A stretch of 64,000 nucleotides of DNA. Source: JAENVU01 sp963756815. GTDB taxonomy: Bacteria > Actinomycetota > Acidimicrobiia > IMCC26256 > JAENVU01. The notes under the pieces are model-generated. The model saw nothing but the letters and a program-made list of their open reading frames with translations. It searched no databases and was not told the origin of the DNA. The DNA is taken from contig CAVWPR010000004.1 in assembly GCA_963756815.1 (NCBI GenBank), positions 276,921 to 340,920 on the forward strand. The letters run 5' to 3'. Shown piece after piece: positions 32,835 to 42,165 of the stretch. Every line of letters starts with the position of its first letter. The stretch's first letter is position 1. The translations under genes and the position numbers were made by a program.

Positions 32835-35241
32835 GTGAGCGGAGCGGCCGAGAAGATGACGCGATGGAGTGACGTACCGCTCGACGACCTGACCGCGGCG
32901 GTCGCCGGGATCGACCTCTGGAACGCGCCGGGGATCCCCGACCACGGCCTTGCACCCCTGCGCGTGACCGACGGCCCCAACGGCGCACGCGGTCCGAGCT
33001 TCACCGGCGTGCCCAGCGCCTGCTTCCCCTGTGGCACCGCACTCGGCGCCACCTGGGACCCCCAGCTCGTCCGGCGCATCGGCGTCGCGATCGCCCAGGA
33101 GGCGCGCACCAAGGGCGCCCAGGTGCTGCTCGCACCGACCGTGAACCTGCACCGCCACCCGCTCGCGGGGCGCAACTTCGAGTGCTACTCGGAGGACCCG
33201 ACGCTCACGGCCCTCATCGCCGTCGGGTTCATCACCGGCGTGCAGTCCGAGGGCGTCGGCGTCACCGTCAAGCACTTCGTCGCCAACGACTCCGAGTTCG
33301 AGCGCATGACGATCAGCTCCGAGGTGCCCGAGCCCGTCCTGCGCGAGCTCTACCTCGTCCCGTTCGAGGCCGCGGTCGTCGAAGGCGGCGCGTGGGGCGT
33401 GATGAGCGCGTACAACCGCCTCAACGGCACGTACTGCAGCGAGCACGAGTGGCTGCTCACCACGGTCCTGCGCGAGGAGTGGGGTTTCGACGGGTTCGTG
33501 ATCTCCGACTGGTTCGGCACGCACAGCACCGCGCCCGCGGCCAACGCGGGCCTGGACCTCGAGATGCCCGGACCCCCGCAGTGGTTCGGCCGGGCGCTGA
33601 CCGAGGCCGTCGAGGCCGGCGACGTCGAGCGGGCGACCGTCGAGCGCATGGTCGACCGGCTGAAGACGCTCGCCGACCGCACCGGGGCGACCGACGGCGT
33701 CGGCGGCGGCGAACCCGGATCGGTCGACGATCCGGCGCACCGTGCGCTCATCCGTGAGGCCGCCGCCGCGAGCTTCGTGCTGCTGCAGAACGACGACGCG
33801 CTGCTCCCCCTCGACCGGCGCGCGCTCGGCTCGGTCGCGCTCATCGGCACCGCCGCCGACACCGCATGGATCATGGGCGGCGGCAGCGCCGCGCTCGACC
33901 CGCACCCGCCGGTCACGCCCCGTGCGGGCATCGCCGCCGCGTTGGGAGACGACGTGACGCTGACGTTCGCGCGCGGCCCGATCGCGACCAACACCCTCGC
34001 GATCCTCGACGACACCGCGCTCGCCGGACGGCTCACGATGGACCTGTTCGACAACCGGGAGCTCGACGGCGATCCGGCACTCAGCACCACGTTGCGCACC
34101 GCGCGTGCCCTCTGGCTCGGCGAGTTCACCGACCGTCTCGACCCGCGGCGCTTCTCGGCCCGGCTGCGACGGGACGATTCGCGTCGACGAGCCCGGCGAG
34201 TGGACGTTCGGCCTGTCGACGACCGCGTCGACCCGCGTGCTGCTCGACGGCGAGGTCCTCATCGACGCGTGGGACGAACGCGAACGCGGCACGTCGTTCT
34301 TCGGGTTCGGGAGCAAGGAGACCCGGGCGACCCGCACGCTCGACGCCGGCGTCGACCACGCCCTCGTCATCGAGTTCTCCGGTGGCAACGGCGCGGTCAG
34401 CGGGCTCGAGCTCGGCGCCGCCCCGCCGACGCCGGACACCGCGCTCGCCGACGCCGTCGCGGCGGCCGCGGCCGCCGACGTCGCGATCGTGGTGGTCGGC
34501 ACCGGCCCGACGCTCGACTGCGAGGGCCAGGACCGCCCGTCGATGGCACTTCCCGGCGAGCAGGACGCGCTCGTGGCGGCGGTCGCGGCGGCGAACCCCC
34601 GGACCGTCGTCTGCGTGAACGCGGGCTCCCCCGTGACGATGGACTGGGCCGATGCCGTCCCGACGATCCTGCAGTGCTGGCTCCCCGGCGAGGAGTGGGG
34701 CAACGCGCTCGCCGACGTGCTCTTCGGCGACCGCGCGCCCGGCGGCCGACTGCCCACGACGTTCCCGGCGCAGGTCGAGGACGCGCCGGCGCACGACTCG
34801 TATCCGGGCAAGGAGGGTCGCGTCGACTACACGGACGGGCTCCTCATGGGCTACCGCGGGTACGACCGCGCCGGCACCGAGCCGCGCTACTGCTTCGGGC
34901 ACGGGCTCACGTACACGACGTTCGACTACTCCGAGCTCGAGGTCGACGGTCGCCGCGTCTCGGTCACCGTCTCGAACACCGGCGCGCGCGACGGCGAGGA
35001 GGTCGTGCAGCTCTACGTGCAGCGAATCGACGCGCCCACCCTGCGGCCGGAGCGGGAGCTGCGCCGCTTCGCCAAGGTCGCGATCGGGGCCGGCGCCAGC
35101 CAGTCGCTCACCTTCGAGCTCGACGACCGTGCCTTCTCCGAATGGCGCGACGGCGGGTGGGTCATCCCCGACGCGTCGTGGGCGGTACACGTCGGTCGCT
35201 CGTCGCGCGACCTGCGGGTCAGCGGAGCGATCACGCCCTGA
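32835..35241 (+). CDS. glycoside hydrolase family 3 beta-glycosidase with PA14 and Fn3-like domains (one frameshift)
   Basis: About 800 residues, no signal peptide, so cytoplasmic. The GH3 barrel has RVTDGPNGARG, GRNFECYSEDP, VKHFVANDSEFER and the nucleophile region GFDGFVISDWFGTHS, in which the Asp of SDW is the nucleophile. The second domain has ASFVLLQNDDALLPL. A frame change near 34168 falls just before an inserted PA14-like domain (TIRVDEPGEWTFGLSTTAST...GKEG region). The Fn3-like tail reads VSVTVSNTGARDGEEVVQLYV. Likely a beta-glucosidase or related enzyme for short oligosaccharides. Start is GTG 32835, seven bases after TGACAT, or ATG 32856. Confidence 0.9.
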
Positions 35242-35281
35242 TCGGCCTACGATGCCGGGCCCGCGACCCCGAGGAGTCCGC

Positions 35282-35518
35282 ATGGCCGTCACCGCGTACC
35301 TGCTCATCCAGACCGAGGTCGGCAAGGCGGCGACCGTCGTCGGCGCCATCCGGGCGATCGACGGCGTGGTGACCGCCGACGCGGCGACGGGGCCCTACGA
35401 CATCATCGTCAAGACCGAGGCCGCCGACATCGACGCCCTCGGCAGGATGGTCGTGTCCAGGATCCAAGCGGTCGACGGCATCACGCGCACCCAGACCTGC
35501 CCGGTGGTGAACCTGTAG
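35282..35518 (+). CDS. stand-alone Lrp/AsnC-type ligand-binding (RAM) domain protein
   Basis: 78 residues, AYLLIQTEVGKAATVVGAIRAIDGV...TGPYDIIVKTEAADIDALG...IQAVDGITRTQTCPVV, the complete alpha/beta RAM fold without the DNA-binding helix-turn-helix. Such single-domain proteins form dimers and decamers and bind amino acids, and may modulate full-length Lrp regulators. It begins 40 bases after the GH3 stop, possibly with its own promoter. Confidence 0.92.
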   Translation: MAVTAYLLIQTEVGKAATVVGAIRAIDGVVTADAATGPYDIIVKTEAADIDALGRMVVSRIQAVDGITRTQTCPVVNL

Positions 35519-35587
35519 GGCGTCGTGCCTCACCGTCGCCACGGTGACGACGGGTGTGCGAGCGCGATCGCGTCGGTCAGCCACGTG

Positions 35588-35724
35588 CATCGACGACACC
35601 ACGTGTTCCTGCACCAACACCGCGACTGGCACTTCACGTTCGACCATCAACACTTCCGCGTGTACCGAGCCGACGGCACCGAAGTCCACCCCGACGCCTG
35701 GCACCACCATGCACTGGGCCGTCT
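35588..35724 (+). pseudogene. relic resembling the C-terminus of a DUF222/HNH (13E12-repeat) protein
   Basis: The plus-strand frame reads HRRHHVFLHQHRDWHFTFDH, then QHFRVYRADGTEVHPDAWHHHA. This matches the layout seen after the HNH motif in DUF222 proteins: a His cluster, LHxxxW, then a strand and RPDGT-like turn before a W/P end. There is no upstream DUF222 domain, no clean start, and the frame runs on into antisense ddl. It is most likely the tail of a lost gene. Chance similarity in His-rich sequence cannot be excluded. Confidence 0.4.
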
Positions 35725-35739
35725 GACGTCCCGCGCGGG

Positions 35740-36825
35740 TCAGCGTTGGCGGCCGGCGCGCGTGGAGCGGCGCTCGTGGCGCTCGATCGCGAGCTCGATG
35801 AGCCGGTCGAGGAGCGCCGGGTACGGCAGGCCGCTGACCTCCCAGAGCTTCGGGTACATCGAGATGGGTGTGAACCCGGGGATCGTGTTCAGCTCGTTGA
35901 CGAGGAAGCCGCGCCCGCCCTCTTCGTAGAAGCAGTCGACGCGTGCCATGCCCTCGCAGCGGCACGCGCGGAAGGCCCGCACCGCGAGGGTGCGCACCGC
36001 GAACGTCTCGTCCTCGGTGAGCGGCGCCGGTGCGAGCAGCTGCGCGGCGTCGTCCTCGTACTTGTCGGCGTAGGAGTAGAACTCGGCACCCGGGATCACC
36101 TCTCCGGGCAAGGACGCCTCCGGCTCCAGCGACCCGAGCACCGCGACCTCGATCTCGCGGCCGGCGATCGCCGCCTCCACGATGATCTCCTCGTCGTACG
36201 AGAGGGCGACGTCGACGGCGGCGTCGAGCTCGGCCTCGTCGTGCGCCTTGCCGACCCCCACCGACGATCCCATGTTCGCCGGCTTCACGAAGCAGGGCAA
36301 CCCGAGCTCGGCGAGCACCCGCGCCGTGAACGCGGCACGGTCCCGCCCGTCGCGGAACTCGAGGTACGCGCCCTGCGGGAGTCCGGCGGCGGCGAGCATC
36401 TGCTTCATCGCGCCCTTGTGCATGCCGACGGCGGAGCCCAGCACGCCGGACCCGACATAGGGCAGCCCCGCGAGATCGAGCAGGCCCTGCACCGTCCCGT
36501 CCTCCCCGTACGGACCGTGCAGCAGCGGGATGACGACGTCGACGTCCAGGCCGCTCCGACCCGAGCTCGCCACGAGCTCGCCGAGCGACGAGAGCTCGTC
36601 GCCGTCGACGGGGAACGCGCCGGGCAGCGCGGCGGAGCCGGCGGCCATGAGGGTCGCGGCCTCGCCGCCGGCGAGCCACCGACCGTCGGTGCTGATGCCG
36701 ACGGGCACCACCTCGTACCGGTCCGGGTCGAGCGCCTTCGCCACCGCGACCGCGGTCACGCGCGACACGTCATGTTCGGCCGAGCGACCGCCGAACAGCA
36801 GCATCACGCGCCGACGTCCACTCAC
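35740..36825 (-). CDS. ddl: D-alanine--D-alanine ligase
   Basis: 361 residues from GTG 36825 (VSGRRRVMLLFGGRSAEHDVS). The ATP-grasp layout is complete: VVIPLLHGPYGEDGTVQGLL, YVGSGVLGSAVGMHKGAMK, FVKPANMGSSVGV, AEFYSYADKYEDDAAQLLAPAP and VNELNTIPGFTPISMYPKLW. The enzyme makes D-Ala-D-Ala for peptidoglycan. A longer frame to ATG 36912 encodes an imperfect duplicate of RRRVMLL upstream (see the repeat entry), so the true start might be there, giving 390 residues; the shorter form fits the family. Confidence 0.95.
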   Translation of the reverse strand: MSGRRRVMLLFGGRSAEHDVSRVTAVAVAKALDPDRYEVVPVGISTDGRWLAGGEAATLMAAGSAALPGAFPVDGDELSSLGELVASSGRSGLDVDVVIPLLHGPYGEDGTVQGLLDLAGLPYVGSGVLGSAVGMHKGAMKQMLAAAGLPQGAYLEFRDGRDRAAFTARVLAELGLPCFVKPANMGSSVGVGKAHDEAELDAAVDVALSYDEEIIVEAAIAGREIEVAVLGSLEPEASLPGEVIPGAEFYSYADKYEDDAAQLLAPAPLTEDETFAVRTLAVRAFRACRCEGMARVDCFYEEGGRGFLVNELNTIPGFTPISMYPKLWEVSGLPYPALLDRLIELAIERHERRSTRAGRQR

Positions 36826-36890
36826 GAGCGGTCGCTCCCGGCGCCGTGCTCGACCGAGCGCGAGCCGAACGAGCAGCATCACGCGCCGGC
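36777..36890 (-). repeat. tandem duplication of the ddl start region (period about 74 bp)
   Basis: About 40 bases around 36777-36815 recur with small changes at 36850-36890, including the same AGCAGCATCACGCGCCG core (36797-36813 and 36872-36888). Both copies read RRRVMLL in the same frame on the minus strand, so the duplication carried the ribosome-entry/start segment of ddl upstream of itself. Confidence 0.7.
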
Positions 36891-36919
36891 GGCCCGCTTC
36901 CGGGAGCTTCATCCCGGCA

Positions 36920-37300
36920 TCATCCCGCCGTCACCTGGAGCACGGCGCGGATGCCGAGCCCCATGATGAACAGCCCACCGAGTCCGTAGAGCAGCTCGAC
37001 GCGGCCCTTCATCTGCGATCGGTACTGGTAGAGCAGCCCGATCGTCACGAAGATCACGAAGCCGTAGAACATGTGGAAGCGCGGCACGACCTTGCGGTAA
37101 TTCTCGTCGCCGGCCACGAGGATGGTGCCGAGCAGCACCTGCACGAGGATCGAGACCTCCGCGACGATGGTCGCGATCCACACCGGCCGGCCCCGCAGTC
37201 CCTTCCACCGCCACGCCGCGAGCGCGTAGAGGCCCGCGACCACGTTGAGGCCGATGCACACATAGCCCCACACGCGGTGGATGTCGAAGACGGTCTCCAC
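36920..37300 (-). CDS. small four-helix membrane protein, unknown function
   Basis: 126 residues. Helices at about 8-28 (VWGYVCIGLNVVAGLYALAAW), 40-63 (VWIATIVAEVSILVQVLLGTIL), 75-92 (MFYGFVIFVTIGLLYQY) and 100-122 (LLYGLGGLFIMGLGIRAVLQ). Conserved-looking charged or polar residues near the membrane include H9 and an RFHMFYGF segment. It lies between the acyl-CoA ligase stop (12 bases) and ddl (94 bases), all on the same strand. No family recognised beyond resemblance to actinobacterial hypothetical membrane proteins. Confidence 0.8.
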   Translation of the reverse strand: METVFDIHRVWGYVCIGLNVVAGLYALAAWRWKGLRGRPVWIATIVAEVSILVQVLLGTILVAGDENYRKVVPRFHMFYGFVIFVTIGLLYQYRSQMKGRVELLYGLGGLFIMGLGIRAVLQVTAG

Positions 37301-37312
37301 GGCGGCGGTGGC

Positions 37313-39046
37313 CTAGAGGACCGCGTCGTCCGCCGTGCCGGGCGCGAACGCCGAGGCCGCGCCGTCGCCCCGCAGCACCTGCTTGAGGATCTTGCCGGCA
37401 GGATTGCGCGGCAGTGGCTCGTCGCGGAACTCCACGTACTCCGGCACCTTGAACGCGGCGAGGTGCGCGGCGCAGTGCGCCCGGATGTCCGCCTCGGTCG
37501 CGGTCGATCCGGCACGGAGCTGCACGACGGCCTTCACCTCCTCGCCGAGGGTCCGGTGCGGCACACCGACCACGGCGGCGTCGAGCACGTCGGGGTGGTC
37601 GAACAGGACGTTCTCCACCTCGACGCAGTACACGTTCTCCCCGGCGCGGATGATCATGTCCTTGGCGCGGTCCACGAGGTAGACGAAGCCCTCGTCGTCG
37701 ATGCGCGCGACGTCACCCGTGCGGAACCAGCCGCCGGGCAGGAACACCGCATCGGTCGCGTCGGGACGGTTCCAGTAGCCGCGCATCATGATCGTGGGGC
37801 CCCGCAGCGCGAGCTCGCCCGTGGTGTTCGGCGGCTGCGGGTTGCCGTCGTCGTCGATCACCATCGCCTCGACCGTGGGCACCGGCTTGCCCACCGAGTC
37901 CGGCCGGGCGAAGTAGTCGTCGCCCGAGATCGCGGTCGCCACCGACGCCGACTCGGTGAGCCCGTACGCGGTCGACAGCGACGAGCGCACCTGTGGGAAC
38001 GCGGCCTTGATCCGCTCCACCAGCTCCGGCGCCACGGGCGCGCCGCCGTAGCCGATGCGCGTCACCGAGCCGAGGTCGTACTGCCCGAACGTGTCGGCCT
38101 CGACGATGCGCCACATGACGGTCGGGACACCGCCGATCGAGCTCACCCGCTCGCGCTCGATCGTCGCCATCGCGTGATCGGGATCGAAGCGCCCGGGCGG
38201 CATCAACACGAGCTTGGAGCCGGCCACGTACGCGACGATCATCGTGGAGCAGGTGCCGGTCACGTGGAAGAGCGGCACGATGAGCAGTGCGGCGGCCTGG
38301 TGCTCCGTGCGTTGCTCGCCCTTGCCCATGAGCGCGCTCGCCGTCGCGCCGAGCGCGAGGTTCATGAGGTTGGCCAACGCCTGGCGGTGCGTGATCGTCG
38401 CGCCCTTGGGCTTGCCGGTGGTCCCCGACGTGTAGAGGATCGCCAGGATGTCGTCCTCGTCGACGTCGATCTCGGGCAGCGTGCCCGGGTCCGCGGGCGC
38501 GAGGAGGTCCATGCCCGGCCGGGCGGGGCCGTCCGCCTCGTCCAGGTCGATCACGAAGACGTGCTCGAGCGTGTCGATGTCGTCGACGATGTCGCGCACG
38601 ATCTCCCACCGCTTCGGATCGCAGACGAGCACCTTCGCGCCGGAGTCGCGCAGCGCGAAATCGAGCTCCTCGGCCTTCCACCAGGCGTTGAGCGGCACCG
38701 CGGCGGCGCCCATGCCCGCGCACGCCCAGAACATGACGACCCACTCGATCGTGTTGGCGGTGAGGATCGCGACGCGGTCGCCGCGCTCCACCCCCAGCTC
38801 CCGGAGCGCAACGATCGCCTTGCGCACGAGCTCGTTGTGCTCGCCGAACGTGATGCGGCGGTCGCCCTGGACGACCCAGTCGACGTCGGCACGCGCGTCA
38901 CCGAGCGCGATGAGGTCGCGCATCGAGCGGAAGCGGTTCTTGTAGACCTGCAGCGGCACGCCGAGGACGTCCTCGGTCGCGATCTCGTACTGGCCGCCGG
39001 GGCCGAACAGCTCCGCCAGCGTCGACGCGGCCGGTGCCTCGGTCAC
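37313..39046 (-). CDS. class I adenylate-forming acyl-CoA synthetase (FadD-like)
   Basis: 577 residues. Core motifs: A3 YTSGTTGKPKGATITHRQ, A5-like STAYGLTES, A7 GWFRTGDVARIDDEGFVYLVDRAKDMII and A10 PRNPAGKILKQVLR with the catalytic lysine. It activates a carboxylic acid as acyl-AMP and transfers it to CoA. The substrate is not predictable; the length and FMVGK-free N-terminus suit a medium/long-chain or aromatic acid. Start overlaps the stop of the monooxygenase-like gene by four bases, so the two are coupled. Confidence 0.93.
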   Translation of the reverse strand: MTEAPAASTLAELFGPGGQYEIATEDVLGVPLQVYKNRFRSMRDLIALGDARADVDWVVQGDRRITFGEHNELVRKAIVALRELGVERGDRVAILTANTIEWVVMFWACAGMGAAAVPLNAWWKAEELDFALRDSGAKVLVCDPKRWEIVRDIVDDIDTLEHVFVIDLDEADGPARPGMDLLAPADPGTLPEIDVDEDDILAILYTSGTTGKPKGATITHRQALANLMNLALGATASALMGKGEQRTEHQAAALLIVPLFHVTGTCSTMIVAYVAGSKLVLMPPGRFDPDHAMATIERERVSSIGGVPTVMWRIVEADTFGQYDLGSVTRIGYGGAPVAPELVERIKAAFPQVRSSLSTAYGLTESASVATAISGDDYFARPDSVGKPVPTVEAMVIDDDGNPQPPNTTGELALRGPTIMMRGYWNRPDATDAVFLPGGWFRTGDVARIDDEGFVYLVDRAKDMIIRAGENVYCVEVENVLFDHPDVLDAAVVGVPHRTLGEEVKAVVQLRAGSTATEADIRAHCAAHLAAFKVPEYVEFRDEPLPRNPAGKILKQVLRGDGAASAFAPGTADDAVL

Positions 39047-39357
39047 GCGGGCGCGTCCTCGTGCTGGACGACGTCGAACTGCCAGAGCTCCGCGTGGGTC
39101 GACACGGGCCCGTCGCCGGCATGCTGCCGGTGCCCGTGCTGGAACGCCGCGCTCGACATCCAGGCCTGGAAGTCCTCCTCGCTGCGCCAGCGGGTGTACA
39201 CGAGGAACGTGTCCTTGTCGTCGCTCGGGCGCAGCAGCTCGAACATCTCGAAGCCGGGCATGCCGCTCACCTCGCCGGCGCGCGCCGCGAACCGACCGAC
39301 GAGCTCGTCGGCCCGCTCGGCCGGGACGGTGATTGCGTTGATCTTGACGACGCTCAC
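39043..39357 (-). CDS. antibiotic-biosynthesis-monooxygenase (ABM)-like protein
   Basis: 104 residues from GTG, with GGAGGT just upstream. The ferredoxin-like ABM fold shows in VKINAITVPAERADELVGRFAARAGEV, GFEMFELLRPSDDKDTFLVYTRW and EDFQAWMSSAAFQHGH. Relatives include IsdG/MhuD heme-degrading enzymes and quinol monooxygenases; the HGHRQH region could hold a ligand but heme residues are not certain. Translational coupling to the acyl-CoA ligase suggests a shared pathway. Confidence 0.85.
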   Translation of the reverse strand: MSVVKINAITVPAERADELVGRFAARAGEVSGMPGFEMFELLRPSDDKDTFLVYTRWRSEEDFQAWMSSAAFQHGHRQHAGDGPVSTHAELWQFDVVQHEDAPA

Positions 39358-39464
39358 GAGGTGGGACCTCCGGAGGAACGGGGCGGACGCGGCAGGTTAC
39401 GCGTCCGGGTTTCGGTCACCACAACCGCCCGTCCGGCACCTCGAGGCGGGCGCGACGGGCCGGC

Positions 39465-40292
39465 TCAGTCCTCGTCGCGCAGGAACCGCTCGATCTCCCG
39501 GGCGAGGTCGTCACCGGACGGCAGATCCTCGGGATCGGCCGCGTCCTCGAGCTGGGTGACCAGCGCGGCGACGTCGGGACGGTCCGCGAGGCCGGTCTCC
39601 ACCTGCTCGAGGTACGAGTCGATCTGCCCCTCGAGGCCGCGGAGATCGACCGCGACACGGGTGAGCTCGTGCAGGCGCTGGAGCAGGGCTCGGATCGCCG
39701 GCGGCGACGGCGTGCCGGCCACGTAGTGCGGCACCTGCGCCCACAGGCCGACCGCGCGGACACCGGCGGCGCCGAGCGCGACCTGCAGGACGCTCTGGAT
39801 CCCGGTGGGGCCCAGGTAGTCGGCGCGCAGAGCGCCGATCTCCTGGGCGACGGAGCGGGTCGCGGCGGTGGCGTGCACGGCGATCGGTCGCCGGTGCGAC
39901 ACCGGTGCGGGCATGCCGCCGAGCAGCACCGCCTCACGCACGCCGGCCGACGCCGCGAACGCCACCAGCTCGTCGGTCACGGCCTTCCAGCGGACGGAGG
40001 GCTCCGGACCGGTGACCACGAGCACGTCCCGTCCGGCGACACCGGCCACCAGCTCGATCGTGGGCCAGTGGATCCGACGGGTCTCGCCGTCGACGAGGCT
40101 CACCGTCGGACGGGTCTGCTGCAGGTCCACGTACTCGGAGAGGTCGAACCGCGCGCAGGTCCGCGACGACGCGAGACCGTCGACGAGCACCGCGGCCGCG
40201 CCCGCACCGGCGAGGCCGCCGTCGACCCACCCGGTGAACGAGACCACCATGACCGGGTCGTCGAGTTGCGGCACCTGCTCGATCGAAAGCAC
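39465..40292 (-). CDS. PAC2 family protein (proteasome-assembly-chaperone-like)
   Basis: 275 residues from GTG 40292. PAC2 features: LDDPVMVVSFTGWVDGGLAGAGAA, RDVLVVTGPEPSVRWKAVTDELV, AVLLGGMPAPVSHRRPI and LWAQVPHYVAGTPSPPAIRALLQRL. Actinobacterial PAC2 proteins are related to eukaryotic proteasome assembly factors, but the role in bacteria is unproven. TACGGT six bases before GTG indicates a leaderless transcript, divergent from the LLM gene. Confidence 0.9.
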   Translation of the reverse strand: MLSIEQVPQLDDPVMVVSFTGWVDGGLAGAGAAAVLVDGLASSRTCARFDLSEYVDLQQTRPTVSLVDGETRRIHWPTIELVAGVAGRDVLVVTGPEPSVRWKAVTDELVAFAASAGVREAVLLGGMPAPVSHRRPIAVHATAATRSVAQEIGALRADYLGPTGIQSVLQVALGAAGVRAVGLWAQVPHYVAGTPSPPAIRALLQRLHELTRVAVDLRGLEGQIDSYLEQVETGLADRPDVAALVTQLEDAADPEDLPSGDDLAREIERFLRDED

Positions 40293-40347
40293 CCGGGCAC
40301 CGTACCGCCACGGCGCACCCGGCGACCCGAGCCGTAGAGTCGCCCAC
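40293..40347. promoter_or_regulatory. divergent leaderless promoters: -10 TACGGT (40299-40304, minus) and TAGAGT (40335-40340, plus)
   Basis: The minus-strand hexamer ends six bases before the PAC2 GTG; the plus-strand hexamer ends seven bases before the LLM ATG. Only 55 bases separate the two start codons, so the two promoters must overlap in their upstream parts. Confidence 0.55.
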
Positions 40348-41248
40348 ATGCGATTCGGAGTGCACACCGGTCTCCAGAACACGTCGATCCCCGAGCTGCG
40401 CGACCTCTGGCGCCGCATCGAGGCCCACGGCTTCGAGTGGATCTCGATCTGGGACCACTTCTACTCCGCCGACAACACGGGCAACCCGCACTGCCTGGAG
40501 GCGGTCGCGAGCCACGCCGCGCTCGCCGCCACCACCGAGCGCGTGCGCTGCGGCAGCCTCGTGTACTCGGTCGGGTACCGGCATCCCGCGGTGATCGCCA
40601 ACGCGATGGCGACGCTCGACCAGATCGCCGACGGTCGCATCACCCTCGGGCTCGGCGGCGGGTGGATGGAGGCCGAGTACGCGGCCTACGGCATCCCGTA
40701 CCCCCGTGCCGGCATCCGCCTCGCGCAGGTGAACGAGGCGATCCAGTGCGTGCGTGGGCTCCTCACCGAGGAGCGCACGAGCTTCGCCGGCGAGCACTTC
40801 ACCCTGACCGACGCGATGTGCGAGCCGAAGCCGGTCCAGGACCGGCTCCCGATCTGGATCGGTGGTGGCGGCGAGAAGGTCACCCTCCGCATCGCGGCCG
40901 AGCACGCCGATGGCTGGAACGTGCCGTTCATCCCGCCCGAGGACTTCGCCCGGAAGGTGGGCGTGCTCGGCGCAGCACTGCGACGCGGTGGGGCGTGACC
41001 CCGGCGAGATCGAGAAGGCCGCGAACGTCGGCATCGCCATGCGCGACGGCGACCTCGAGGCGCAGTTCGGTGCGATGGCGAACTACGTGAAGCCGGGGGT
41101 CCTGCACGGCAGCGTGGGCGAGATCGTCGACCGCGTCGGCGCGTACGGCGAGGCCGGGGCCGACTGGGTCATCCTCGCCCTGCGGGCGCCGTTCGACGTC
41201 GACGGTCTCGACCTGTTCGCCACCGAGGTCCTGCCCCAACTCGCGTGA
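40348..41248 (+). CDS. LLM-class flavin/F420-dependent oxidoreductase (one frameshift)
   Basis: About 299 residues. It has MRFGVHTGLQNTSIPELRDLWRRIEAHGFEWISIWDHFYS, RVRCGSLVYSVGYRHPAVIANAMATLDQIADGRITLGLGGGW and LPIWIGGGGEKVTLRIAAEHADGWN, all typical of luciferase-like enzymes of the F420 branch. Near 40975 the frame changes; it resumes QHCDAVGRDPGEIEKAANVG and ends normally. Whether F420 or FMN is used cannot be proved from sequence. The stop overlaps galT by the GTGA pattern. Confidence 0.9.
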
Positions 41249-42153
41249 GTGAGCTGCGGTACGACGCGCTGACCGGCGAGTGGGTCGCGATCGTCGGCGC
41301 GCGCCAGGACCGTCCGAACCAGCCGGCGACGGCGTGCCCGTTCTGCGTCGGTGGGCTGGAGTCGCCCGGCGCGTACACGGTGCGCGCGTTCGAGAACCGT
41401 TGGCCGCCGCTCGCGCCCGGCGCCGCGATCGACCTCGACCACGACCCGGCCGAAGGGCCCTTCGCGACGCGACCGGCGCGCGGCGCGGCCGAGGTCGTGC
41501 TGTACACGCCCGAGCACGACGGCTCGCTCGCGACGCTCGGTGTCGCGGGCGTGCGGGCCGTCGTCGACCTCTGGGCCGCGCGCACGGACGCGCTGCTCGA
41601 CCGGCCGGAGGTGGCCTACGTCCTCGTGTTCGAGAACCGGGGCGCCGAGGTGGGCGCCACGATCTCGCACCCGCACGGGCAGATCTACGGGTTCCCGGAC
41701 GTCCCGCCACTCCCCGCCCGTGAGGCGGCGGTCGCCGCGGCCGAGGGCTGCCCGCTGTGCCGCGTCGTGCCGGCCGAGGTCGCGGAAGGGGCGCGGCTGG
41801 TGCACGACGGCGGCGACTGGACGGCCCACGTGCCCTTCGCCGCCGGCCACCCCTTCGCGACCCTGCTGGCGCCGCGCACCCACGTGCCCGACCTCGCCCA
41901 TCTCGACGCCGCCGGTCGCGACGGCCTGGCCGCGGCCCTCGTCGACGTCGTCGGCCGGTACGACCGCCTGCACGACGCGCCGCTGCCCTACCTCATGTGG
42001 ATCCACCCGGGCGTGCACCTGCACGTGCACTTCGCGCCCGTGCACCGCGCGCCCGGCGTGCTGCGTTACGTCGCGTCGGCCGAGGTGGGCGCGGCGATGC
42101 TCTTCAACCCCGTCGCGCCGGAGACCGCGGCGCAGATGCTCCGCGATACCTGA
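41245..42153 (+). CDS. galT: galactose-1-phosphate uridylyltransferase
   Basis: 302 residues from GTG. The N-terminal part has YDALTGEWVAIVGARQDRP and CPFC (zinc ligand pair), FENRWPPL, and the active-site region GATISHPHGQIYGFP with the HPH nucleophile. The second HIT-like half reads CPLCRV, LMWIHPGVHLHVHFAPV. It swaps UMP between UDP-glucose and galactose-1-phosphate. With galK 0.9 kb away it gives two of the three Leloir enzymes; galE is not in the window. Confidence 0.94.
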   Translation: MSELRYDALTGEWVAIVGARQDRPNQPATACPFCVGGLESPGAYTVRAFENRWPPLAPGAAIDLDHDPAEGPFATRPARGAAEVVLYTPEHDGSLATLGVAGVRAVVDLWAARTDALLDRPEVAYVLVFENRGAEVGATISHPHGQIYGFPDVPPLPAREAAVAAAEGCPLCRVVPAEVAEGARLVHDGGDWTAHVPFAAGHPFATLLAPRTHVPDLAHLDAAGRDGLAAALVDVVGRYDRLHDAPLPYLMWIHPGVHLHVHFAPVHRAPGVLRYVASAEVGAAMLFNPVAPETAAQMLRDT

Positions 42154-42165
42154 CGCGCGGCGGGC

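Noticed and set aside
35544..35726. A 60-residue Thr/Ser-rich ORF
   Set aside because: Out-of-frame reading of the possible HNH relic; low complexity and no start signal.
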